IMG/VR virus record: IMGVR_UViG_3300008113_004466
Location: 1-37,782 of that record
DNA: 37,782 nucleotides
DNA from: a virus
Reading direction: 5' to 3' (one strand)
Under the pieces are notes generated by a model. The model saw only the letters and a program-made list of their open reading frames with translations. It had not been told where the DNA came from and made no database searches. Both the position numbers and the translations under genes were made by a program. How positions within the stretch are numbered: the first letter of the stretch is position 1; every line of letters starts with the position of its first letter. Below, piece by piece: positions 23,868 to 31,750 of this stretch.

Positions 23868-25106
23868 TTAAAATTCTAATACCCACTCTGGTAATGATCC
23901 GTTATCAGTCTTATATCCCCACTTGTCGATGGCGATTCTAAATTCTTCTCCAGGTTTTTTATCTATGGCTTGGCGCATGGCTAGTGCTCCTGCCAGTGTT
24001 CCGTTAGGATGTCCGTGTACTGCGCCTCCACAGTTGGCAAGAAAGTCAGTGCCAAACTTTTCAGTTGTAGCAGTTACTATGCCAGGATGCATACCACAAC
24101 TTAATGCTGGCAGTACATTTCTCTTGTGTAGAGTTTCCATTGTGTATTTGAGATCAGTTTCGTCATCGCTGAGATAGCCTCCCCACATGCCTGCATGGAT
24201 AGTATCAACACCGCATAAGCCTGCAAGGTCACACAATACTGCCCAATCAATACCAAACGGATTACGTTTGTCTGTAAGGATCTTATCACCACTCTTCTGG
24301 TAATGAATAAACAAAGGTAAGTCTAGTTTACGAATAGAATTGTAAACACCTAGTCCACTCCAAAAGTTAATGTGAATACCGTTACCGCCATTGTTGGCTA
24401 CAAACTTAGCACGTTCTAGAATAGTATGATGATCTCCATTGATACAGAAACAATAGATAACATTACGTCCACAGTTATTAACAATGTTGGAAATTAATTC
24501 AACACGATCTTCAAGACTGCAAAAACTTGGATTACTTAAAATTTCATCTTCTTTAATAAAATCTACACCGCCGTCTAATAGTTCTTTAACCATGTCGGCT
24601 AGTGTACTAGGACTAATACCAGTTTTAGGTTTTACAATAGCACCAGACAACGGCTTGTCATAACGATTTACAAACTTTCTAATACCAGTAATACCTTGAC
24701 GTGGACCTAGAAAGTTCTTTTCAACATCAGCAGGAAATGCTACATGTTTTAGTCTACAGACTTTAAACATATTAATGTCTAGTTGGCCACCCATAAGTTG
24801 ACACATCAAATGACTAATGCCATCTCCTTGCCAATCTGTGTTTACTTTAGGAAATCCAATTTTTACTGTGCCTGCATATTTGCCTGTGAGTTCCTCTTCG
24901 CTGTGATAAATTACACACGATGACAATTCGAACAAGTCATCATTTTCCCAACGATTGCGAACGTTGGGATTTCCTACACTTTGACCTATGGCGAGATTCC
25001 ACGCGGCATCCTTTAAGTCGCCAAGAGTTTCGTATGTTTCAATATAATAAGTTACTACAACGCATCGATTTTTTTCTAACTCGGTTAAATCCCGAAAAAA
25101 TTTCAT
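23868..25106 (-). CDS. RuBisCO-like protein (form IV type)
   Basis: A protein of 412 residues aligned by eye to the RuBisCO large chain. Present: K159-P-K161 (sites of K175/K177 in the spinach enzyme), K185-E-D187-E188 (carbamate Lys and metal ligands), H268, H304, S336 and G360-G361. The loop-6 lysine (K334), needed for carboxylation, is replaced by Tyr311. AIGQSVG near 39-45 is also typical of form IV. It is therefore expected to enolise or isomerise a sugar-phosphate-like substrate rather than fix carbon dioxide. An AAAGGA ribosome site lies upstream. It sits between a kinase and a cupin/nucleotidyltransferase pair. Confidence 0.88.
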   Translation of the reverse strand: MKFFRDLTELEKNRCVVVTYYIETYETLGDLKDAAWNLAIGQSVGNPNVRNRWENDDLFELSSCVIYHSEEELTGKYAGTVKIGFPKVNTDWQGDGISHLMCQLMGGQLDINMFKVCRLKHVAFPADVEKNFLGPRQGITGIRKFVNRYDKPLSGAIVKPKTGISPSTLADMVKELLDGGVDFIKEDEILSNPSFCSLEDRVELISNIVNNCGRNVIYCFCINGDHHTILERAKFVANNGGNGIHINFWSGLGVYNSIRKLDLPLFIHYQKSGDKILTDKRNPFGIDWAVLCDLAGLCGVDTIHAGMWGGYLSDDETDLKYTMETLHKRNVLPALSCGMHPGIVTATTEKFGTDFLANCGGAVHGHPNGTLAGALAMRQAIDKKPGEEFRIAIDKWGYKTDNGSLPEWVLEF

Positions 25107-25123
25107 TCTCGATTCCTTTACTG

Positions 25124-25456
25124 CTATTTGTTAACGATATCAATCTCAAACTTGTCGTTTGGATCACTAATATTTCTTACTACTACTAACTTGACATCAG
25201 TCAAATATTCACATTGACTGATTTCATAAGGACCAAGGACAAAAATTTCACCCGGTCCAAATACTTGATCATTTATTTTAATACTGCCTTCTACTACTAG
25301 ATTAACCTCAGTACTTTTTTTATGAAAATGATCTTTGTGGAATTCTCCTGCGGTGTGCTGATGGAACCCTACTTCGAAATTTTCTTTTAGAAGACTAGGT
25401 TCAAAGTTTCCTATAAACCACCCTTTAACAAAATCCTTAATGTGTGCTTGTTTCAT
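25124..25456 (-). CDS. Small cupin protein
   Basis: A protein of 110 residues from the ATG at 25456; the in-frame codon at 25465 is TTG. It has the cupin metal motif HKDHFHKKSTEVNLVVEG, with three His and a Glu, and GPGEIFVLGPYE as the second conserved block. Single-domain cupins beside nucleotidyltransferases often act as sugar isomerases or epimerases, but binding roles are also common. One base separates its start from the stop of the nucleotidyltransferase gene. Confidence 0.75.
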   Translation of the reverse strand: MKQAHIKDFVKGWFIGNFEPSLLKENFEVGFHQHTAGEFHKDHFHKKSTEVNLVVEGSIKINDQVFGPGEIFVLGPYEISQCEYLTDVKLVVVRNISDPNDKFEIDIVNK

Positions 25457-25457
25457 A

Positions 25458-26180
25458 TTAATCAAAAAATGCTGTGTTACTGTTAAAGTGCATAAGGTCG
25501 TCAGGTGTGCCTACTGGCCAAAATTCAGAATTATCAATGGCATATTTTTTAACTTTTAGACCACGTTGAATGGAATAGTTATAAACTGGTGCAACATAAT
25601 ATTCACCATTTTCTTTATGGTCATCTGCTATCATCTGTTCTGCATCTTGAAAGAAGTCTCGAGTATGTGCCCAATGATAGAAACCTATTGTAGCATCATT
25701 ACTAATTACCCGTTTTTCCCGTACTTCTACCACGAATCCGGCTTGCTCCTTAACGTAACTACATTTTGGACTTGTTTCTTTGTAAGTAACAATAAAATTT
25801 ACATCGGGCTCTCGTTGCATTTGATCTATTAAGTTAAAAGGATTCCATGACAAAAACTGATCACAATTAACACTTAACATAGGAGCATTTACATCTTTAA
25901 TATGATTTTTTGCCAATAATAAACTTTCGGCTGCACCGCGTGTTCTTCCTTTTGAAATTATAATCTCATCTCCAAGGCCAAGAAGTAATTTTTCTAAATG
26001 TTTGTTTTCTAATAATTGATCTTCTCTAACAACAAAATGTATTTTTCCTGGAATCTTAATAGATTCAACAGCGTGGTAAATCATAGGGGCGCCGTTATAT
26101 ATCATTAAAAATTTAGGTAGAGAAAGCCCTACGTTTTTAAAACGACTACCGTCACCGCACATTCCCATTATAATATTCAT
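25458..26180 (-). CDS. Sugar-phosphate nucleotidyltransferase
   Basis: A protein of 240 residues. The N-terminal signature is CGDGSRFKNVGLSLPKFL, a variant of GxGxRx....PK that binds NTP. SVNCDQFL supplies the metal-binding Asp, GFYHW follows, and VGTPDDL near the end is typical of NDP-sugar synthetases. It would activate a sugar- or cyclitol-phosphate as an NDP derivative for the glycosyltransferases nearby. It starts in an ATGA overlap with the upstream SGNH gene and is followed by the cupin and RuBisCO-like genes. The nucleotide and sugar are unknown. Confidence 0.85.
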   Translation of the reverse strand: MNIIMGMCGDGSRFKNVGLSLPKFLMIYNGAPMIYHAVESIKIPGKIHFVVREDQLLENKHLEKLLLGLGDEIIISKGRTRGAAESLLLAKNHIKDVNAPMLSVNCDQFLSWNPFNLIDQMQREPDVNFIVTYKETSPKCSYVKEQAGFVVEVREKRVISNDATIGFYHWAHTRDFFQDAEQMIADDHKENGEYYVAPVYNYSIQRGLKVKKYAIDNSEFWPVGTPDDLMHFNSNTAFFD

Positions 26181-26863
26181 TTAATTTCTTCCGATATTGT
26201 CTCTGCCCAAATTTTATGTGTTTCTATCTTTGGGTGTTTATACTGGTATACAGGCAAATCTTTTTTAAACACATCTTCTAACCAAGAAGATTTTAGATAC
26301 ATATTTTCTATTTCTAGATTCCATTTCTTCTTAATAACTTCTTGCCAGTGATAAGGTGGTTTTCCTACAGCAATAAAATCATAATATCTAATGCCTAAAC
26401 CTTTGCATAACAATCTTAAATTAACCATATACATTGCTGTAATATGTTCTCCATAACTATCGGTATAGTTTTCATAAAATGCTTCGTGGTACTTTTTTAA
26501 AGATTTTTCGTCCACTGGTAAATTATGCAATCTAAGACAGTGCTGTATAGTAACACTATAAATTCCTTGACCACTGCTAACCTCTGATCGTTCAGGACTA
26601 GTCCAGCCAATACAAATGAATAAGTCTTTAGGATCTTTTCCGCTTCCTAGCCAGTTATTAATAAAATCGTTGGTCCTTCTAAATATTCTTGCGTTACTAG
26701 CGCCACCTTGTGCATCATTAACACAAACTGGAATATTTAAATTTTGACTTAGGAACCAGGGCCAAGTATTGTAATACCGTGTCGAAGCAGAATTCATATC
26801 ACTGCGATCAGGGATTTCATCACCATGTGTCCAACTGTCTCCGTTAGCATATAGATATTTCAT
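26177..26863 (-). CDS. SGNH/GDSL hydrolase-like protein, copy 1
   Basis: A protein of 228 residues. Block I is NGDSWTHGDE (nucleophile Ser), block II GGASNARIFRR, then CIGWTSPERSE, and near the C-terminus KHPKIETHKIWAE with the His of block V. No signal peptide is seen, so it acts in the infected cell or on the particle. SGNH enzymes in sugar clusters add or remove acyl groups. It is the first of three tandem SGNH genes (26177-28448), joined by ATGA or short overlaps. Confidence 0.78.
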   Translation of the reverse strand: MKYLYANGDSWTHGDEIPDRSDMNSASTRYYNTWPWFLSQNLNIPVCVNDAQGGASNARIFRRTNDFINNWLGSGKDPKDLFICIGWTSPERSEVSSGQGIYSVTIQHCLRLHNLPVDEKSLKKYHEAFYENYTDSYGEHITAMYMVNLRLLCKGLGIRYYDFIAVGKPPYHWQEVIKKKWNLEIENMYLKSSWLEDVFKKDLPVYQYKHPKIETHKIWAETISEEIK

Positions 26864-27636
26864 AATGAGTTATTTTTAATATGTTTAATTATTTTTTGAG
26901 ATACTTCTATATGTCCACGTTCATTGCAATGTCCACTCCTGCCGCTGTCAGGATACTTTCGAGAATATACTCCCCAATCGTTATGCAAATAATTTTTCTT
27001 ATCAATAAATCTATCCTGATGAGTATTAGGAGACATTATTACGTGTGAAAATCCTGCTTCTTTCAACATCATATGCATCATTAAGATGAGACCAGTATCA
27101 TTAGTTTGTTTAATTGAATCATCATATAACTCTTCGTAAAATGTTTTAATGGCTGCTAATTTTGTGTCAACATCTTTAAATAGGTATGCAAGATTAGGAC
27201 CTTCGCCTGAACTAAAGTGAAGGAAATTACTAACAGTTTCACTTATTAATTTAGGTGTCTTATTAGGTTTGAAAGGTATTTCTCTGCGATGCCATGCATC
27301 TCTTGCACAATAAGGTTCGTGCAAATGATATTCAACATCTGCTAATGTGTAATTGTTATAAGATTTAGTGACATGATCTGATGGAAGTGTAAATCTGCTA
27401 TGATTAGTCGTTGATACCAATACTAACGGCTTATCTTTATTCTTGTAATCTTCTATTACTTGCTGGACTTGCAAATAAATGATGTAGTTACAGCACCCGC
27501 TTCTCGCATAAATCTTATATGGTACTTCGAATGACTCTGCAACCAAACCTCCAAAACTTCTTTCAAAGCAGTACTTAGATTCTATACCTAAGCCGCAGGC
27601 AAAACTATCGCCACAGATTGCAACTTCTTTTACCAT
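26860..27636 (-). CDS. SGNH/GDSL hydrolase-like protein, copy 2
   Basis: A protein of 258 residues. CGDSFACGLG is block I, ARSGCCNYII is an altered block II, and the C-terminus has GHCNERGHIEVSQKI with the catalytic His region. It is the most diverged of the three SGNH proteins here and lacks the WTSPER phrase of the other two, having STTNHSRF instead. It overlaps the next gene by four bases and the upstream one by seven. Esterase or acyltransferase activity is inferred only from the fold. Confidence 0.72.
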   Translation of the reverse strand: MVKEVAICGDSFACGLGIESKYCFERSFGGLVAESFEVPYKIYARSGCCNYIIYLQVQQVIEDYKNKDKPLVLVSTTNHSRFTLPSDHVTKSYNNYTLADVEYHLHEPYCARDAWHRREIPFKPNKTPKLISETVSNFLHFSSGEGPNLAYLFKDVDTKLAAIKTFYEELYDDSIKQTNDTGLILMMHMMLKEAGFSHVIMSPNTHQDRFIDKKNYLHNDWGVYSRKYPDSGRSGHCNERGHIEVSQKIIKHIKNNSL

Positions 27637-28448
27637 AATTTATTTTCCTTTCCGTACTCATGCATGTGATCAGCCCACCATGTGTGTCCTAGTTCACTAG
27701 GATGCATATTTAAGATACTGTCTTTCTGATTTGGACTTGTATCTTTGTTGACAATGTAATTGTGGAAACTATGAATCTTATCGTCTTTGTGCATAAAACG
27801 TACAGGGTCGATCATATTCCATACCATCTCATCAGGTTGACCTTGATAATGTCTGTTGTACGGGTCATCAGTCCATTGACGAATATGCATGTCATTACGC
27901 TGATAAAATGCTTGAAAAAATAAATGCTTAATGCCGTAGTTGTTAAACAATGTTTGCAGATAAAATACTTGCTGAAGATATCGATGCACATACTCTTCTG
28001 GATTCCACATATAAGTGGCGTAGAGATCAGCAAACTCGTTTAAGGGCTCCTGGGGATAACGGTGTTTCCACATTGGCCATAGTGTGTACCAAAAATGTTC
28101 AAATTTGTTATTAATATTTCTATAATAAAAATCTTTACGCTCTGGACTAGTAAATCCTACTACGACAAATAGTTCACTGGTGTCTTTTTTAGGAGCAAGA
28201 TATTCTTGTGTAAGCCAACCTACAAGATTTCTAACTATTCTGTCATTACTGGCCGCAGGGTAACTTAAATTTACAACATCATTTATACCTAGATGGTTAC
28301 CTAACTTTGTAGGCCAAATTTTAGGCAAGCGATAACTATCGTTGGGTTCGTCCCAATCTTTAACACTTTCTGGCAATTTAGGATCACGGATTTCACTACC
28401 GTAGGTCCAACTATCTCCACTAACAACTAATCTTTTAAATTTTGGCAT
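27630..28448 (-). CDS. SGNH/GDSL hydrolase-like protein, copy 3
   Basis: A protein of 272 residues. Block I is SGDSWTYGSE, block II PAASNDRIVRN, then VVGFTSPERKD and, at the end, NMHPSELGHTWWADHM with the catalytic His and a preceding acidic residue. It resembles copy 1 closely in the phrases GDSWT and TSPER, so these two are probably duplicates. It overlaps the upstream glycosyltransferase-like gene by 14 bases. No export signal. Confidence 0.78.
   Translation of the reverse strand: MPKFKRLVVSGDSWTYGSEIRDPKLPESVKDWDEPNDSYRLPKIWPTKLGNHLGINDVVNLSYPAASNDRIVRNLVGWLTQEYLAPKKDTSELFVVVGFTSPERKDFYYRNINNKFEHFWYTLWPMWKHRYPQEPLNEFADLYATYMWNPEEYVHRYLQQVFYLQTLFNNYGIKHLFFQAFYQRNDMHIRQWTDDPYNRHYQGQPDEMVWNMIDPVRFMHKDDKIHSFHNYIVNKDTSPNQKDSILNMHPSELGHTWWADHMHEYGKENKLW
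28435..28440 (-). other. Stop overlap with the SGNH gene start region
   Basis: The stop of the 'SGQLR' copy 1 gene lies inside the start of SGNH copy 3, which begins at 28448, a 14-base shared stretch. This is one of the longer overlaps in the run and points to translational coupling rather than separate promoters. Confidence 0.35.
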
Positions 28449-29169
28449 ATCTATCTCTTATTTTATCGTAATCTCGTGTCGGGTCTAAGTGAGCAACATC
28501 TTCTCTCCAAGGTATTTCATTAACGCCTTGTACCCACCTAATATGTGCAATATTTTTTTCTATCGTCTTTTGATATATCATTGTACCTGGGCTTAGATAA
28601 TAATCGCTGACATCCATCTTAACACCTTCTTTTAAAAAGATGTCATTGTATAATGCTGTATATTTGTAATATCTAAAAGTATTACAAGCAATGTCCATGC
28701 TTTGACTATCACCCCAAAAAATTAAATCACTGATACCATGGTGTTCATAGTCTGTGTTATTAATACCTACATTTCCTCCGGCACTGTATATTGTTCTAGG
28801 AAGAATAGGAGTCAATGGAAATCTTGCATGTTCATGAAAAATTAAATCGAATCTAGTTTTAATAACCAAGTCGTATCTAAAATTATTTTCAATTTCGTGT
28901 TGTTTCTTTAATTCATTGGCCATCATTATGCTGTAAAGCATACTGCCAAAATTACCAACTTCGTCTACATTAATAGGAGGTTCTTCAATAAATTTCATTG
29001 GATTATACAAAGACTGTAATTCCAAACTAACGTCTGGTTTCAGTGTCCACGTATGATAGAAAACATCATAGTTACCTAGACTACCAAAAAATCTACGAAA
29101 AACATCGTGTCCAAGAATACCCGTGCGAAGTTGTCCGCTAATGCAGATTGCGATTTTACCAGACTTCAA
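28435..29169 (-). CDS. 'SGQLR' glycosyltransferase-like protein, copy 1 (TTG start)
   Basis: A protein of 244 residues. The start is chosen at TTG 29167-29169 because a perfect AGGAGG ribosome site lies six bases before it; a GTG at 29190 lies upstream of that site. The N-terminus IAICISGQLRTG, then YDVFYHTW and VIKTRFDLIF (an RxD metal-binding-like motif) define a family I know from cyanophages and algae as putative glycosyltransferases. SDLIFWGDSQSM follows. It overlaps the next upstream copy by 14 bases. Activity is inferred. Confidence 0.65.
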   Translation of the reverse strand: MKSGKIAICISGQLRTGILGHDVFRRFFGSLGNYDVFYHTWTLKPDVSLELQSLYNPMKFIEEPPINVDEVGNFGSMLYSIMMANELKKQHEIENNFRYDLVIKTRFDLIFHEHARFPLTPILPRTIYSAGGNVGINNTDYEHHGISDLIFWGDSQSMDIACNTFRYYKYTALYNDIFLKEGVKMDVSDYYLSPGTMIYQKTIEKNIAHIRWVQGVNEIPWREDVAHLDPTRDYDKIRDRYAKI

Positions 29170-29929
29170 AGCCGCCCTCCTTTTTTGCACAACTTAATTC
29201 TGCACTTTGTCTAAACAGTTTAACATCCCAGTGATTATTTTGCAACCGAATATTATTTTTCTTTAAGTAATGAAAGAAAACAAACTCTGGAGTAAATGTT
29301 GTTTGTCCAGGATTAGTAAACCATTTTTTATCAATATATCCTAAATTAATATAATAATCAGAAATTAGGTCGTGAGTATCGCTATCAGCAATCCAAAATA
29401 TATCGCCCATGCGTCCTTTGAATTCTGTAGGGGTCCACCCCATATGAAATCCATGCATGGTCATGGGCTGAACATTTCTATAAAACTCTGTCATGTTATG
29501 AGTATAGAATGCATCAAACCTTGCACGAACAACTGCCTTGTATTGTAAATTATTTTCAATTTCATACTGACGTTTTAAATTAGCACAACGCATAATGCCG
29601 TAAAATTGACTAATGAAAGGACCGTGTGTAATTGCCTGAGTATCACTAAAAGGAGGAAGTTCTTTACACGATTCAACTAAAAACTTTTTAGGTTTTAATA
29701 TATCAAGTATTTCTTGTATTTCACTATCTGCAACAGGCACTGGTGATTTATTTGCACCAGCCACACTATTTGGAATAGAATTAAAATCCCAAATATGACA
29801 AAAGATATCTATGTTGTCTCTTGTACCACCGTGTTCAAGAATATGCATCCAGGTGTCTTTGCACTTGCGCCATGTCCTTAATTGTCCGCTGAAGCAAATA
29901 GCAACTTTATTGACGCCAGGATTGAACAT
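29156..29929 (-). CDS. 'SGQLR' glycosyltransferase-like protein, copy 2
   Basis: A protein of 257 residues from the ATG at 29929 (MFNPGVNKVAICFSG). An earlier ATG at 29968 has an AAGGAA sequence seven bases before it, but would overlap the upstream gene by 62 bases and that AAGGAA also encodes part of the neighbour. Motifs are AICFSGQLRTWR, IDIFCHIWDF, VVRARFDAFY and DIFWIADSDTHD, matching copy 1. The pair is a tandem duplication. Nucleotide-sugar transfer is a reasonable but unproven role. Confidence 0.65.
   Translation of the reverse strand: MFNPGVNKVAICFSGQLRTWRKCKDTWMHILEHGGTRDNIDIFCHIWDFNSIPNSVAGANKSPVPVADSEIQEILDILKPKKFLVESCKELPPFSDTQAITHGPFISQFYGIMRCANLKRQYEIENNLQYKAVVRARFDAFYTHNMTEFYRNVQPMTMHGFHMGWTPTEFKGRMGDIFWIADSDTHDLISDYYINLGYIDKKWFTNPGQTTFTPEFVFFHYLKKNNIRLQNNHWDVKLFRQSAELSCAKKEGGFEVW
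29170..29182 (-). promoter_or_regulatory. Strong ribosome binding site AGGAGG before a TTG start
   Basis: On the minus strand AAAAAAGGAGGGCGGCT precedes TTG at 29169, with six bases between AGGAGG and TTG. It is among the strongest Shine-Dalgarno matches I noticed and lies inside the coding end of the upstream paralogue. It decides the start of the 28435-29169 gene. Confidence 0.6.
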
Positions 29930-30341
29930 AGTCGCCGCAAACTGCAACTGCTCTTGAGACATATACATAATCAAGTTCCTTATCTAAAATAACAACAACT
30001 GCGTTATCAATAATTTGTTTGTATGGGTAGGTCCAAACATAACCTTGACTGGTTAATACACGTTGATCATTTTCATGCCAGAAACAATGTACTCCATTAG
30101 CCAACATTAATTCCAATGCTTCTGCATTTTTAGCATGACACCAGAAACGTGTGTTCTTAATAAAACTCAAATCAACTTCGTACGTAGGAGCATCATGTCC
30201 TAACATTATTTTGCCGTCAACGTACCAAACATCAACTTCAACATCAAAGTCTGCGCGAATTGCAGACATAATGTATTCTGGACTGTTTTCTTTTTCAGGA
30301 TATACTCCTGTTAGGTTTCCTCGATGACTGATATATTTCAT
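29907..30341 (-). CDS. Short glycerophosphodiester phosphodiesterase-like (GDPD) protein
   Basis: A protein of 144 residues from the ATG at 30341, which overlaps the radical SAM stop as ATGA. It has SHRG near the N-terminus (H6, R7), KENSPEYIMSA, then FDVEVDVWYVDGKIMLGHD with E35, D37 and H49, the metal and catalytic residues of GDPD enzymes. The remainder of the barrel is shortened to about half of a normal GDPD (230-300 residues), but HAKNAEAL and CFWHENDQR are consistent with the family. It could hydrolyse a phosphodiester in teichoic-like or glycolipid substrates. Confidence 0.65.
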   Translation of the reverse strand: MKYISHRGNLTGVYPEKENSPEYIMSAIRADFDVEVDVWYVDGKIMLGHDAPTYEVDLSFIKNTRFWCHAKNAEALELMLANGVHCFWHENDQRVLTSQGYVWTYPYKQIIDNAVVVILDKELDYVYVSRAVAVCGDYVQSWRQ

Positions 30342-31750
30342 AATAGTGATTTGCAAAGTTTATAAAACTCTTCCATTTCTGGAAATGTTTCTAAAAAGTT
30401 TGTACCACGACGACGATCATGTTCGTCGACAAATCGTACAAAGTCTTTGCGTTTATTTACAGTACTCTGCTGTAGGTGCTCCCCAACTTTGAATGTACTT
30501 TCCAAAAGATGATAGACACGTTGTAATTTTTCTACTTCCCAATCGTAAAAGCCATTTCCAGCAAGTGGTTGCCAGTTTGCTGTTTGACGATTTTGATACA
30601 TGAAAGTCACTTGTTCTTCTACCTGTTTCAAATAATCAGGAGTAAGAATAGTCATACTCAAATGTTCTGGATAACGAAGATACGGAATATCGAAAATTAA
30701 TGGGTGTACACGATTCTGGTAATGATTAAAAGTGCTATTCAATGCAAGTAAGTCTTTCATGAAAGGCATGTAACTGGTAACACTTAGAATGTTGTAGGTA
30801 CTCATTATACCAAGTCTACTGTTTGGCACTTGTTCAAGGAATGTAGAACAATTTTCTAACCACTTGACATAATCTAGACCATGTCTGATATACTCTGCAC
30901 GTTTTCCGTGTGCTTCGCAACTGGTAAACAAGGTAAAGTCTTTGATCATGCCTTCACCTTGAATACGTTTCATTTTTTCTACAAACTTGTTAAACAGTTC
31001 ATCTGGTATACAGAGGTTACTGTTAATCATTAGTTCAAGTTCAGGGCGTGGATTTTCTATAATATAATCTAAAACTTTAAACGTATCTTTGCTTAATAAA
31101 GGTTCGCCGCCTGTAATACGGAAAACTTTCAAAGTCTTATACAGTTCAGGCCACCAATGCCAGAAAGCATTAACATAAGGATTATAGTCCTTATGAGGTA
31201 TAGGCATCTTGTCAATACTCTTTAACCAATCAATGTTATTAAACTTGTTGCTTGTTGGGTAAGCACCGTGCTGTTCAATCTCTTCCATCCACTTGCTAGA
31301 TACTTCTGGACTACAATAACTGCACTTAAAGTTACAGACGTTGCTGAAACTTACTTCCATGTAAGTTGGATTGAAGTTTCCTGCACCTGCAGACAATACT
31401 TCGTCTAAGTTTTGGCTCCACGTTTCAGCACTCTTAGCAACACGGTCACTGAAAATGTTTGATTCTTTAACATTGTCTTCAACGTTCCAGCAGTAGCCAC
31501 ACTCTTCAGGACGATCACCATCCAGCATACGTTGACGTTGTTGCTTCTTAAAAATAGTGTTGTGTAATGCACTAGGATCTGCGGCAATTTCTTGCAGTGG
31601 AATCTTATGTGTGTTAGGATGATGGCAACTATGTGTATGACCTGTGGCCAAGTGAATCGTTACTTGGTTCCATTTTGCCAAGCACATACCTGGGCCAACT
31701 TGATCTAATGCGGCTTTTACACTAGGATAAAAGTCAATTTTACTTGCCAT
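30338..31750 (-). CDS. Twitch-domain radical SAM protein
   Basis: A protein of 470 residues and the longest radical SAM protein here. The N-terminal twitch part has C23, C42 and C84-GY-C87; the core has C139-NFK-C143-SY-C146 and GGEP at 214-217, then MINSNLCIP. The long C-terminal region (from about 350) is rich in aromatic and charged residues and ends in a helix KDFVRFVDEHDRRRG, seen also in other phage members as I recall them. Its ATG shares a base with the stop of the glycosyltransferase gene (TAATG). Substrate unknown. Confidence 0.88.
   Translation of the reverse strand: MASKIDFYPSVKAALDQVGPGMCLAKWNQVTIHLATGHTHSCHHPNTHKIPLQEIAADPSALHNTIFKKQQRQRMLDGDRPEECGYCWNVEDNVKESNIFSDRVAKSAETWSQNLDEVLSAGAGNFNPTYMEVSFSNVCNFKCSYCSPEVSSKWMEEIEQHGAYPTSNKFNNIDWLKSIDKMPIPHKDYNPYVNAFWHWWPELYKTLKVFRITGGEPLLSKDTFKVLDYIIENPRPELELMINSNLCIPDELFNKFVEKMKRIQGEGMIKDFTLFTSCEAHGKRAEYIRHGLDYVKWLENCSTFLEQVPNSRLGIMSTYNILSVTSYMPFMKDLLALNSTFNHYQNRVHPLIFDIPYLRYPEHLSMTILTPDYLKQVEEQVTFMYQNRQTANWQPLAGNGFYDWEVEKLQRVYHLLESTFKVGEHLQQSTVNKRKDFVRFVDEHDRRRGTNFLETFPEMEEFYKLCKSLL

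Noticed and set aside
23868-25106. Functional carbon-fixing RuBisCO
   Set aside because: The loop-6 lysine position is Tyr and form-IV-type features are present, so carboxylation is not expected.
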